A stretch of DNA of 64,000 bases, taken from NCBI RefSeq assembly GCF_004211145.1, contig NZ_SEBS01000001.1, forward strand, positions 62,001-126,000. The letters are read 5' to 3'. A program made the position numbers and the translations under genes. Of the stretch, positions 18,405-28,074 are shown one piece after another (within the stretch, counting starts at the first letter, position 1; each line of letters starts with the position of its first letter). The notes below the pieces were generated by a model, which was not told the origin of the DNA, did not search any database, and saw only the letters and a program-made list of their open reading frames with translations. The stretch comes from Flavobacterium sp. GTDB lineage: Bacteria > Bacteroidota > Bacteroidia > Flavobacteriales > Flavobacteriaceae.

Positions 18405-20384
18405 TTAGGACATTTTAATTTTAAGTACGACAAACGAATACGCCGGAATTTCAACGTTGATCGCGCCCGATTTCGTAGAGAAGTCCGACGTTTTCGGAGC
18501 GATGCTTTCGCCGTCGAATCCATTTTCAGACGACAGATTCGAACTGCCTAAAGTCGTCATTTTTCCTTTGGTAGCAAGTTTTTTGCCTTTGGTAGAAATA
18601 TCGGTTTTCTGGGCTTTGTCGGTGACATTTACGATCTTGATGATGACTTCGTTCGACGTTTTGTCGATGACCGACGTCGCGTACATCCCGTTTTGTCCCG
18701 TGATCGCCTTTCCGTTGTCGGTGATCGCGATCAAGTCGGTTCCCGCGTTGTTTCCGTATAACTGCTGCACGTAATAATTCGGCGTCGCATACGAATTCAA
18801 GTTGTTGAACCAGATCAGGTCGGGCGTCCATTGCCAACCTTCGGCGTGAGCGAAAAGAGGCGCGTACGAAGTCATGTTCACGACATCGGCGTTGCGCTCC
18901 AAACCGGTCATGAAAGCGGCTTCGGCGAGTGCGCAGTCCCAGTTGTTCTTGTTGTCGGGCGACGCGATCGCGTTCGATTGGGCCGCGTATTCACCCGCGA
19001 AAACCTTGGGGCCGCGACGGTCGTATTTGTCGTAACGCGTCGCATTTTCCTTGAACCATTGAGGCGAATTGTAGTAATGTTCATCGACGAGTTGGGCATT
19101 CAATTCCTTGAGTTGTTGCCATCCGAAGTCGAAATAATCGCCCGTCGGGAAAGGTCCCGATCCCGAAACGATCTTGATGTTCGGGTATTTCTTATGGATC
19201 GCCTTCTCGAAAACCTTGTAACGGTCGATGTAATCCTGTCCCCATTGTTCGTTTCCGACGCCGATGAATTTGAGGTTGAACGGGTGCGGATGACCCATTT
19301 CAGCACGTACTTTTCCCCAAGCGGTCGATTGGTCGCCGTTCGCGAATTCGATGAGATCGAGCGCATCCTGGACGTATGGATCGAGCTGGTCCATCGGAAC
19401 CAATTCGGCCGTGTTGAACTGGCACGCCATTCCGCAACTCAAGATCGGCAGCGGCGTCGCGCCTATATCTTCAGACAATTGGAAATATTCGAAGAACCCG
19501 AGGCCGAATGTCTGGAAATAATCGGGTGCCAATTTGTGCGCGAATTCGGTGTTCCAGCGGTTGATCAACAGCTCGCGGTCTTCGACTTTGCCGATCGATT
19601 TCTTCCATTGGTAACGTTGCGCCAGCGTCCGACCTTCGACGATGCATCCGCCCGGAAAGCGCAAAAATCCTGGATTCAAATCGTAGAGTTTCTGTACTAA
19701 ATCCTTGCGCATTCCGCCCGGACGGCCTTTCCACGTGTCTTGCGGAAACACCGAAATCATGTCGAGATTGATCACTCCTTCGCCTTCGAACGTGATTTTG
19801 AGTTGTGCTTTGGCTTCGGTCTTGGTCGGCTTCAAAACGGCCGTATATTTTTTCCAGTCTTTCGACGCCGGGCTTACGGTCGCCTCACTAATGACCGCGC
19901 CCGAGGCATCGATAAACTGTACTTTTATTTTTGAGATGTTGCCCGATTGGTTGGCCGCCATCAAAGACAAATTGTATGTTTCGCCCTGTTTGACGCCCAT
20001 TCCGCGGAAACCTTCGTTGATGAGCGCGTAGCCTTTGTCATCTTTGACTTCGACGCGACAGATGAATTTGTTGGTCTTTCCTTCGGATTTTATGACGGTC
20101 GCATAACCCGATTCGGTGTTCAATTTGTGCCGGTCGGAATTGGGTTGCAGCCAGCCCATGAGCGGCGTTTCGAATTCGAAGGAGCGGTTTTTGACCATTT
20201 CGGCATAGAGGCCGCCGTCAGCTCCGAAGTTGATGTCTTCGAAGAAAATGCCGTACATCGTGGGTTCGATTTTGACGCCCGTGTCTTTGAAGTCGAGCGT
20301 GTATTTGTTTTGTGCCGACGCGATTGCCGTGATTGCAAGCGCAAAAGCCGCGGATAGAAGAGATTGTTTGATGTTTATGTTCAT
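18405..20384 (-). CDS. GH51 alpha-L-arabinofuranosidase, signal peptide and probable N-terminal CBM-like domain
   Basis: IEPTMYGIFFEDINFGADGGLYAEMVKNRSFE; FLRFPGGCIVEG; GVGNEQWGQDY catalytic motif. Confidence 0.92.
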   Translation of the reverse strand: MNINIKQSLLSAAFALAITAIASAQNKYTLDFKDTGVKIEPTMYGIFFEDINFGADGGLYAEMVKNRSFEFETPLMGWLQPNSDRHKLNTESGYATVIKSEGKTNKFICRVEVKDDKGYALINEGFRGMGVKQGETYNLSLMAANQSGNISKIKVQFIDASGAVISEATVSPASKDWKKYTAVLKPTKTEAKAQLKITFEGEGVINLDMISVFPQDTWKGRPGGMRKDLVQKLYDLNPGFLRFPGGCIVEGRTLAQRYQWKKSIGKVEDRELLINRWNTEFAHKLAPDYFQTFGLGFFEYFQLSEDIGATPLPILSCGMACQFNTAELVPMDQLDPYVQDALDLIEFANGDQSTAWGKVRAEMGHPHPFNLKFIGVGNEQWGQDYIDRYKVFEKAIHKKYPNIKIVSGSGPFPTGDYFDFGWQQLKELNAQLVDEHYYNSPQWFKENATRYDKYDRRGPKVFAGEYAAQSNAIASPDNKNNWDCALAEAAFMTGLERNADVVNMTSYAPLFAHAEGWQWTPDLIWFNNLNSYATPNYYVQQLYGNNAGTDLIAITDNGKAITGQNGMYATSVIDKTSNEVIIKIVNVTDKAQKTDISTKGKKLATKGKMTTLGSSNLSSENGFDGESIAPKTSDFSTKSGAINVEIPAYSFVVLKIKMS

Positions 20385-20426
20385 TTTGGTTCGCAGTTTT
20401 ATTTTTGTTGCGGTTATTTTTTTTTC

Positions 20427-20527
20427 GCCACGGATACACGGATTTTCACGGATTTTTTGTCATTAAATAGCAATCCGAAGTCTGCCGTTTAGCGGTTGGA
20501 TCCGTGGAAATCCGTGGAATCCGTGGC
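20427..20527. repeat. Operon-internal inverted repeat (CCACGGATacACGGATTTTCACGGAT / ATCCGTGGAAATCCGTGGAATCCGTGG)
   Basis: Arms at about 20427-20453 and 20500-20527; each arm is an internal 8-10 bp repeat of CCACGGAT. Confidence 0.85.
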
Positions 20528-20533
20528 CAAATC

Positions 20534-22507
20534 TTATATTCGTGGCAGCCAAACTTTCATCTTCCCAACGCCTCGGTTCGACCAAGCATAATATGGGATT
20601 GCCGTGAAAATCTTGTTTTCGTTTTGCATTTGGATGGTTTGCACGCCAAACAATAAATCAGGGCGTTTTTTGATGCTGAATTTACTCGTATTCGAAATCG
20701 CCAAAGCGTCAAAAACTTTCGCATTGTCAACTTCCTCGAAGGCGTAAACAAGCGGGCCGTATTCCAATGCCGTCTTTCCTTTGTCGTCCTGAATCTTTTC
20801 GTTGGCGACGACTTCACGCACTTCCATCGGGAAATTGATTTCGACGTTATCGTTATTCTTCCAGTTTCGGGTTACGATGAAATAACCGTTTTCGATTTTC
20901 GAAGTTACTTTTTTCCCGTTGATTTTCAGTTCGGGAATCGCCGATGACTTTGTTTCGTAGCTATACAAATCAGACGGCAAGACCTCGTTTCTCGCCCAAC
21001 CCGGAACGCGCAATTTCACCGTGAAGTTCCCGTCTTTTTCAGGGTTGACAGTAACTTTGACTTTCCCGTTCCACGGATATTCTGTCAGTTGGCTAACTGC
21101 AACTTTTTGGCCGTTTAGGTTTACGTTGGCGTTGTTCGACATGTATAGGTTTACGTACAACGTGTCTTTCTGTTTCGCATAGATCAAACCCGGAATCGCG
21201 GGAATGAATCGGATCAGGTTCGTCGGGCAACACGAACAATCGAACCAACCTTGGCGCGTGCATGAACCGCGATTGGATTGGTATTTCGCGTCGGATTCGA
21301 GTGCGTTCGGATAGAAAAATTCGGTTCCCGAAAGTGAAACCCCTGAGATCAAACCGTTATACATCGTGCGTTCGAGAACATCGTAATATTTAACGTTCCC
21401 GTATAAATTAAACATACGCTCGTTCCAGTAGACGTCACCGATCGCGGCGCAGGTTTCGTTGTAAGCCGTCAGGTTCGGGAGTTCATAATTTTCGCCGAAC
21501 GCTTCCCCGTCGTGTTTCGCCCCGATGCCGCCCGTGAGATACATTTTCTTGTCGACCATGTTATCCCAAAGTTTGTTTATCGCCGTTTCATATCCGTTAT
21601 CCTGATAGATCGCGGCGATATCGGTCATTCCGGCGTACATATAAGTCGCCCGGACCGCATGCCCGACAACCTCATCCTGTTGTACGACCGGAATATGATC
21701 TTGGGAATAAGCGCCATACAGCTCGTGGCTTTTGGCATTGCCGCGGTTATCGAGGAAATATTTCGCGAGTTTGAGATAGTCTTCTTTTTTCGTGATCTGA
21801 TACAATTTGATCAGACCGGTTTCGATGATCTGATGTCCCGGAACGCGTTGCAATTTTCCGGGTTCGTCGCCGAAAGTCTTCACGAAGAGGTCGGCGTTCT
21901 TGAGCGCGATGTCGAGGAAATTGCGCTTTCCAGTCGCCCAAAAATGTGTTGCGGCGGCTTCGTACAAATGCCCGGCGTTGTAATCCTCGTGGCTCATGAA
22001 CATGAATTCCCAGCGCTCGCCCTTTTCCACCTTAACCCAAGTGGCGGGCGGTTTGGCGGGATTTATCGTGCGCCAGGTCGTGAGATAGCCATCTTTTTCC
22101 TGCCCGACCTTTACGATCGAAATGATCGAATCGAGTGTTCTTTCGAGTTTCGGGTTCGGTGAAGAAATCAACGAGTTCGACGCGCCTTCGATGATCTTGT
22201 AAACATCGGTATCGTCAAACGGCATCTGGCCTTTTACCTCGCCTTTCATTTGACCGCCAGCGATCAGGAAATTGTCGAAACGGCCTTCGTCGGCGCATTT
22301 TTTAATCGCGTAGTAAATGGTTTTTTCCTGGACGCGCTTGATGATCGGAAGCCAAAAATTGTCGGTGACTTTCACGTCGGCAATTGGAACCGACTCGATC
22401 GGATAACTTCCTTTGGGTTGGCTAACCGCAATTTTTTGGCTGTTATCGTTCTTGAAAACGAAGAACAAAAAAGGGAAAACGGCTATAGAGATCTTGAAAT
22501 AATTCAT
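20534..22507 (-). CDS. GH127/GH146-like beta-L-arabinofuranosidase (former DUF1680)
   Basis: VTDNFWLPIIKRVQE; LTGGIGAKHDGEAFGENYELPNLTAYNETCAAIGDVYWNERMF; GWFDCSCCPTNLIRF (Zn-type Cys motif). Confidence 0.9.
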   Translation of the reverse strand: MNYFKISIAVFPFLFFVFKNDNSQKIAVSQPKGSYPIESVPIADVKVTDNFWLPIIKRVQEKTIYYAIKKCADEGRFDNFLIAGGQMKGEVKGQMPFDDTDVYKIIEGASNSLISSPNPKLERTLDSIISIVKVGQEKDGYLTTWRTINPAKPPATWVKVEKGERWEFMFMSHEDYNAGHLYEAAATHFWATGKRNFLDIALKNADLFVKTFGDEPGKLQRVPGHQIIETGLIKLYQITKKEDYLKLAKYFLDNRGNAKSHELYGAYSQDHIPVVQQDEVVGHAVRATYMYAGMTDIAAIYQDNGYETAINKLWDNMVDKKMYLTGGIGAKHDGEAFGENYELPNLTAYNETCAAIGDVYWNERMFNLYGNVKYYDVLERTMYNGLISGVSLSGTEFFYPNALESDAKYQSNRGSCTRQGWFDCSCCPTNLIRFIPAIPGLIYAKQKDTLYVNLYMSNNANVNLNGQKVAVSQLTEYPWNGKVKVTVNPEKDGNFTVKLRVPGWARNEVLPSDLYSYETKSSAIPELKINGKKVTSKIENGYFIVTRNWKNNDNVEINFPMEVREVVANEKIQDDKGKTALEYGPLVYAFEEVDNAKVFDALAISNTSKFSIKKRPDLLFGVQTIQMQNENKIFTAIPYYAWSNRGVGKMKVWLPRI

Positions 22508-24558
22508 ATCTGTTGCAATTCAAAACGGTACAAATTAATTGTGGCCGCGGGTATCGAATATTGGGTATTCCTATTGGAATTGGTATTTTTTATCGGGTAT
22601 TCGGTGACGGTGACTTCGGGTTTTTGATTGACGATGTTGCGGGCGTTTATTGACCTGCCGGACATTTTCCAGACTTTACCTATGCCTGTTCTCAAAGTTC
22701 CGAAATCAAAGACGATAGATTGGTCTTTTTCAGTCGGATTGATGACTGATACCGTAATTGCTTTTCCGTCCTCGGTGATTGCCGCGACGACATCGAGCGG
22801 ATAACAATTCCCGCCCGCATTTTCAGCGGGTTGGTCACCGCCGATCGGCCACTTCGGATCCGGTTGTGGTGAGTTCGCCGAAACAAAAATCGGGGTTTTA
22901 CCGAATTGATCACCGTAGAGTTTGAACAGCAATCCCGTCGAGTTGTAGTCGGCGGCCGTATCGGTAAAGGACAACGTCGAAGTCGCGAAAGTGAATCCCG
23001 CCATCTTGAACAAATCGGTATGGCGGAACAATTCGTGCAAACCGCGCGCGTGCCCGATCGTAACGCCAAGCGTCGGTTTTGGATGCACCCAATTCGTGTA
23101 ATACGTCCATTCATCGAGATATACGGGAATTTTTTCAGCACCCGGAATCAGTTCGCGGTATTTTTTATAATGGATGGATTTTGACTTGATACGGTTCGCG
23201 GGGCGTCGCGTCCAGTCTTCCAAAGGTTCAGAAACTTCGACGTATTTCCCTTTTTCAAGATCGAATCTCTCGTTGACCGAACAGTAGAAATGCTCGCTGA
23301 TGAATTTGATTTTCTCGCCCGATTTCAACATTCCGCCCGTCCAGTCGGTTTCTGACAAGTAGTCGGGAATCACGTTGCCGTCAGTGCGTTTTGCACATTC
23401 GGTGACCGTCATTTCCTCAATCGATGCGCCGGAACCGATGAGCTCCAACGTCGGATCTTTCTCGAGCATTTTCTCGACGAACATGTTGTGTTTGATGATG
23501 TACTGTTTCAACGACAAATGCCCGAGTTGCCACCAACCATAACTTTCGTTTCCGACGCACCATTTTTTGATGCCGTACGGTTGCGGATGGCCGTTAGCCG
23601 CCCGAAGTTTGCCCATATCAGTAGAAATATCGCCGTTTACGTACTCGACCCAATTCGCCGCCGACGTCGCGTCTCCGAAACCTGCGTTGACGGTCATCGC
23701 CAGTTCGACGTTTACAAGTTCTGAGAAACGGATCATTTCTTCGGTCCCGACGTCGTTGTCCTCGAGGCATTCCCAAGCGAATTCATAACGGGGCGCGCGT
23801 TTGTCGCGATTTCCGACACCGTCGCGCCAATCGTAGGCCGAAATGAAATTCCCGCCCCAGCGATATATTTTGGAGTTGAGACCTTTGAGTAATTTTATAA
23901 CGTCGGATCGGAAACCGTCGATGTTGTCGGCCGGCATTAAGGAAACCGCGCCGATGTGGAAATTCCCATTTCCTTTTCCGACGATTTCCAATGTCGCATC
24001 GGCGATGTCGTTCGAAGCGATAAACGAAAAATCATAGCGGTTATACGTTTCGGTCGGTGTGATAGAAATGGTTTCGGGTTTAGCGTTTTTGACGTTCAGA
24101 CGGAGCTGAACCGAAACAGCTGAAGTCGCTTTTAAAAAGATGTGTCCGACGTATTTTTTCCCTTTCAGTAATGCGATTCCCGTTTGCGAGATGCCGTTTT
24201 CAGCGGTTTCCGAAGTCGTGATTTTTGGAGAATGGTTCCCGACGTACGCATCGGTTTTGTCCATTTCAACTTTACCGATCGGCGTCCATTGGTTGATTTT
24301 TTGCTTGCGGTTTTTGGGAACCAACACCTCATCGTCGTCGATCGCATAGAAGAATTTCCTGTCGTCGAGGAGTTCGCTCCATAAACAATCGTCCACCAAA
24401 TTGCCCACATCGTCGTTGCCGAGGTTTTCCATGAACATGCCGTAAAGTTCATCGGCGATCGGTTCACCTTTTTTCGACGCGTCGATTTTTACCGACAGCT
24501 GCGAAAACGCCGGAACACCAACAAAAAACAACAATATGAAATGAAAATTTTTCATCAA
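22504..24558 (-). CDS. GH51 alpha-L-arabinofuranosidase
   Basis: IADELYGMFMENLGNDDVGNLVDDCLWSELLDDRKFF; YRWGGNFISAYDWRDGVG; WCVGNESYGWWQLG; VYLDEWTYYTN. Confidence 0.9.
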   Translation of the reverse strand: MMKNFHFILLFFVGVPAFSQLSVKIDASKKGEPIADELYGMFMENLGNDDVGNLVDDCLWSELLDDRKFFYAIDDDEVLVPKNRKQKINQWTPIGKVEMDKTDAYVGNHSPKITTSETAENGISQTGIALLKGKKYVGHIFLKATSAVSVQLRLNVKNAKPETISITPTETYNRYDFSFIASNDIADATLEIVGKGNGNFHIGAVSLMPADNIDGFRSDVIKLLKGLNSKIYRWGGNFISAYDWRDGVGNRDKRAPRYEFAWECLEDNDVGTEEMIRFSELVNVELAMTVNAGFGDATSAANWVEYVNGDISTDMGKLRAANGHPQPYGIKKWCVGNESYGWWQLGHLSLKQYIIKHNMFVEKMLEKDPTLELIGSGASIEEMTVTECAKRTDGNVIPDYLSETDWTGGMLKSGEKIKFISEHFYCSVNERFDLEKGKYVEVSEPLEDWTRRPANRIKSKSIHYKKYRELIPGAEKIPVYLDEWTYYTNWVHPKPTLGVTIGHARGLHELFRHTDLFKMAGFTFATSTLSFTDTAADYNSTGLLFKLYGDQFGKTPIFVSANSPQPDPKWPIGGDQPAENAGGNCYPLDVVAAITEDGKAITVSVINPTEKDQSIVFDFGTLRTGIGKVWKMSGRSINARNIVNQKPEVTVTEYPIKNTNSNRNTQYSIPAATINLYRFELQQI

Positions 24559-25547
24559 TTCATCGGCTCGACTTTGGGCCAGCCGTTATCCCATTTGATT
24601 TCCTTGATCTTCAATTTCGGTTTGCCTTTGTCGTTCGAATCGTAGGCGTGGAAAACGAGATAATCCTTGCCGCCGAACGTGTACGCGCTGTTGTGCCCCG
24701 CGCCTGCCCAGTTTTTATTACCCTCGATGACTAACGTTCCGCCGCCTTGGAACAATGACTTTCCATCGGCGTCGAGATACGGGCCGAAAACGTCTTTAGA
24801 TTTTCCGACGACGACTTTATACGTGGAATTCTCGCCTCGACAGCAAAAATCCCAAGAAACGAACAGGTAGTAAAATCCGTCTTTTTTGAAGATGAAAGGC
24901 GCTTCGATCGCGGCGTTTCCGGGATCTTTGTCGTCCAATTTGAAATCTCTTTCGCGTCTTGCGACCGTAAACCATTCCTCAGGTTTCGCCACCGATTTGA
25001 AGTCGGGCGAAAGCTTGACCATTTTCATTCCGTCCCAAAAAGAACCGAACGTGAGCCAAGGTGTTCCTTTTTCGTCGATGACGAGATTCGGGTCGATCGC
25101 GTTCCACAAATCGCGGTTCGGAATTGATTGGATCACGATGCCGTGGTCTTCCCATTTATAGTTTTTGTCGGATGGATTCAAGGTTTTATTCGTGGCGACT
25201 CCAATCGCCGACGTGTTTTTCGCGAACGAAGAAACTGAGTAGTACAAGTAATATTGTCCGTTGTGGAATGAAATGTCGGGTGCCCAAATGTGGTTCTTGA
25301 AATCGGCCGCGACTGATGTTCCCCATTTCGGAGCTTCGGGAAAAACAGGGTTTTCCTTTTTCCAATCTTGCCTGTCGGTCGATGAAAACATCGAAATGCC
25401 TTTGCCCGTGCAGAACAAATAATACGTGCCGTTTTGCTCGATCATTACCGGATCGTGTACGATTGTCTCGTTTATGGGCAACGTTTCCTGCGAAAAAACG
25501 CTGCCATAAACGAATAACAAACCAAAAAATCTAACCCAAATATTCAT
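24555..25547 (-). CDS. GH43 arabinan endo-1,5-alpha-L-arabinosidase-like
   Basis: VHDPVMIEQNGTYYLFCTGKGISMFSSTDRQDW; WAPDISFHNGQYYLYYSVS; AIDPNLVIDEKGTPWLTFGSFWDGM; IEAPFIFKKDGFYYLFVS. Confidence 0.9.
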   Translation of the reverse strand: MNIWVRFFGLLFVYGSVFSQETLPINETIVHDPVMIEQNGTYYLFCTGKGISMFSSTDRQDWKKENPVFPEAPKWGTSVAADFKNHIWAPDISFHNGQYYLYYSVSSFAKNTSAIGVATNKTLNPSDKNYKWEDHGIVIQSIPNRDLWNAIDPNLVIDEKGTPWLTFGSFWDGMKMVKLSPDFKSVAKPEEWFTVARRERDFKLDDKDPGNAAIEAPFIFKKDGFYYLFVSWDFCCRGENSTYKVVVGKSKDVFGPYLDADGKSLFQGGGTLVIEGNKNWAGAGHNSAYTFGGKDYLVFHAYDSNDKGKPKLKIKEIKWDNGWPKVEPMN

Positions 25548-25548
25548 A

Positions 25549-26469
25549 TTATTTTATGCCTTCAGACGTCATGACCACGCGTTTCATGGTCCCGTCAGGA
25601 TTGTAGAAAAGTTGATCGATGCATACCGAGCGACGGAAACTTCCTCCGTTTGGCTGGACCGCGCCGTTGTGGTAAATGAAATACGACTTGCCTTTGAAAT
25701 CGATGATAGACTGGTGGTTCGTGTTGCAGTTCCCGGCGAGTTCGTTGAGAATTCCTTTGTATTCCCACGGCCCCGTCGGCGATTTGCTCATGGCGTAGGC
25801 GATCTTCTCGGGGAATTCGTAAGCGTATGACAAATAGTACCAATTTCCGCGCTTATGCAACCACGGCGCCTCGGTGAAATTCGGCAATTTTATGGCGGTT
25901 ATACTTCCTGAGAATTCCGTCATGTTTTCGTTGAGCTTGACGTATTTGCACACTTGGTTTCCCCAGTATAAATAGGCTTGCTTATCATCGTCGATGAAAA
26001 CCGTCGGGTCGATATCGTCCCAGGCGATCGCGACTTGTTTGGTCATGTCGTTCGTAATCAATGCCTTCCCGATAGCGTCCTTAAACGGGCCGAGAGGTGA
26101 ATCTGAAACCGCGACTCCTATGGCTTTTCCCGCAATCGTCGCGTGCTCGACGGTAACATACCAGTAGAATTTCCCGTTGCGTTCGATGACTTGCGACGCC
26201 CAGGCCTCGCCTTTCGCCCATTTGAAATCGGTCGCTTTGAGCGGTACTTTGTGGGGTTTCCAGGTTTTCATATCAGCCGACGAATAGACGTGCCATTCGT
26301 TCATCTTATAAAAATTGAAATCGTTGGGCGCTTCGTCATGACCCGCATACAAATACACCGAATCCTTGTGAACGAGCGCGGCCGGATCGCCGAGATACAC
26401 GTCTTTTATGATCGGGTTTTGAGCCGAACAGCTAATTGAAACGAGGAAGAATAACAGCAACTTTCTCAT
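25549..26469 (-). CDS. GH43 family glycoside hydrolase
   Basis: MRKLLLFFLVSISCSAQNPIIKDVYLGDPAALVHKDSVYLYAGHDEA; DDIDPTVFIDDDKQAYLYWGNQ; FTEAPWLHKRGNWYYLSYAYEFPEKIAYA. Confidence 0.9.
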   Translation of the reverse strand: MRKLLLFFLVSISCSAQNPIIKDVYLGDPAALVHKDSVYLYAGHDEAPNDFNFYKMNEWHVYSSADMKTWKPHKVPLKATDFKWAKGEAWASQVIERNGKFYWYVTVEHATIAGKAIGVAVSDSPLGPFKDAIGKALITNDMTKQVAIAWDDIDPTVFIDDDKQAYLYWGNQVCKYVKLNENMTEFSGSITAIKLPNFTEAPWLHKRGNWYYLSYAYEFPEKIAYAMSKSPTGPWEYKGILNELAGNCNTNHQSIIDFKGKSYFIYHNGAVQPNGGSFRRSVCIDQLFYNPDGTMKRVVMTSEGIK

Positions 26470-28073
26470 CAGTATTTCCGTTTCCCCCAAATTGGCCTTC
26501 CTGTTCCCGTGAAACCACTTATCGTGATCGTGCGTCGACGTGGCGAGGCTTCCCAATCCCAACCGTTCGAGACTTTACATTCCTGATCGTTGAGCATAAG
26601 CGTTCGCGTTTGGTCGTCGTACGCCCAGTTTCCGGACATAGCTCCCGTAAATGTTCCGTTGGCGTTCAATACCAGTGAAGCCGAGCGTTGTATTTGTCGA
26701 TATTGGTATTCCATTGTGATCACGTCCCAAGTTCCCGTGAGATCGGCGTTCGTGATCGCGACTTGCGGCACGGCGGCGTAACGTTCGGGAGCTACGGTCG
26801 GCCAGCCGTCAGATGTCCATTGGAGTTCGCGCACGTGACCCATCATGACAGCGTTCGAGACGTTGATTCCCGGAACATTTTCAGGAAGTCGGCCTTGGGA
26901 AGCGAAGAACCATTTTCCGGTCGCCTCGTCCTTAAACACCGAACAATGCGAAATTCCGACCCAACCCGTGTGCGTCCCGAATGCGTACGGATGCGTCAAC
27001 ATCGGCCAACATTCGGCTCCCGCTGAAACATCTTCGCCGTTGTAGCCCAAGTATGGGCCGTTGATGTTTTGCGAACGCGCGACCCTCGTATTGTAGGCGA
27101 CCGAAAGTTCATCGTATGCGACGAACATATAATAATAACCCGTGTCAGGATTGTAGATGACTTCAGCACCTTCGAGCGCCTGCCAACGGTTGTTCGCGAG
27201 ATTTCCGCGGCCTGCGATTCGCGTTCCGTAGTCGTCTATCGTGTTGAGCTGTGTCGGTTTTCCGGTTGCGGGATCGAGGTCGAGCGATGCGATTCCCGTC
27301 ATCCATGAACCGTAGATTAGTTTGTGCTCGCCGGTCTGCGTGATGATGTAACTCGGATCTATGCCGTTGAATTTGTAATACGAATACCAGTCGTTGCCGC
27401 CGCTTCGGATGTAATCGGTCGCGCCATCGGTTTCCGAACAGACGACCATTCCCTTATCGACCCAATTGTTCGATTCGAGGCTCGTCGTTTCCATAAGTCC
27501 GATGTACGGACGCTCGCCCCAGGATGTATTCGGGTCGGTTCCCGTGATCAGGTTGTTCACGACGATGCTGTAATACATTCTGTAAACGCTTCCGACTTTT
27601 CGCACACACGGCGCCCAAAATCCGAACGACGGATTGTCGATCGCAGGCAGTCCCATTTGCGCACGTTTGCTGTTCATCGTGTCCTTGACCCAAGCCGGAG
27701 CCGCCGTCATCGTGGAACCGATGTATTCCCAGTTGACCAGATCGGTCGATCGTCGGCTATGGAAATGACCGTGGCCTTCGTGTGCGTTGCCGTACGAAGC
27801 GTCGGTTTGGTACATGTAAAAATAATTGCCTTCTTTTACGACCGATGGATCGTGCACGTTGGCCAGATTCCATTGGGCACGGTTTTCCCAACCTGCGATC
27901 GATGTGTAATTGTCAGGGTATGTCGGGCCCGGAAATGTTTCCACGTAAACCGGATCCGTGGGATCGACGGGAACGGGATCTTTCGGGCTGTCCTCATCGG
28001 AACAAGAAACGAAAGCCGCCATCAATACAGCCGTCGCGAATACTTTATACGTTGTAATGTTGTGGTTTTTCAT
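26469..28073 (-). CDS. GH43 endo-arabinanase-like lipoprotein with extra C-terminal domain
   Basis: Lipobox LMAAFVSCSDEDSPKD; NVHDPSVVKEGNYFYMYQTDASYGN; FGFWAPCVRKVGSVYRMYYSIVV; C-terminal GTWDVITMEYQYRQIQRSASLVLNANGTFTGA. Confidence 0.88.
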   Translation of the reverse strand: MKNHNITTYKVFATAVLMAAFVSCSDEDSPKDPVPVDPTDPVYVETFPGPTYPDNYTSIAGWENRAQWNLANVHDPSVVKEGNYFYMYQTDASYGNAHEGHGHFHSRRSTDLVNWEYIGSTMTAAPAWVKDTMNSKRAQMGLPAIDNPSFGFWAPCVRKVGSVYRMYYSIVVNNLITGTDPNTSWGERPYIGLMETTSLESNNWVDKGMVVCSETDGATDYIRSGGNDWYSYYKFNGIDPSYIITQTGEHKLIYGSWMTGIASLDLDPATGKPTQLNTIDDYGTRIAGRGNLANNRWQALEGAEVIYNPDTGYYYMFVAYDELSVAYNTRVARSQNINGPYLGYNGEDVSAGAECWPMLTHPYAFGTHTGWVGISHCSVFKDEATGKWFFASQGRLPENVPGINVSNAVMMGHVRELQWTSDGWPTVAPERYAAVPQVAITNADLTGTWDVITMEYQYRQIQRSASLVLNANGTFTGAMSGNWAYDDQTRTLMLNDQECKVSNGWDWEASPRRRTITISGFTGTGRPIWGKRKY

Positions 28074-28074
28074 G

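Noticed and set aside
18831-19700. 289-aa plus-strand ORF
   Set aside because: Antisense to a GH51 gene with intact catalytic motif.
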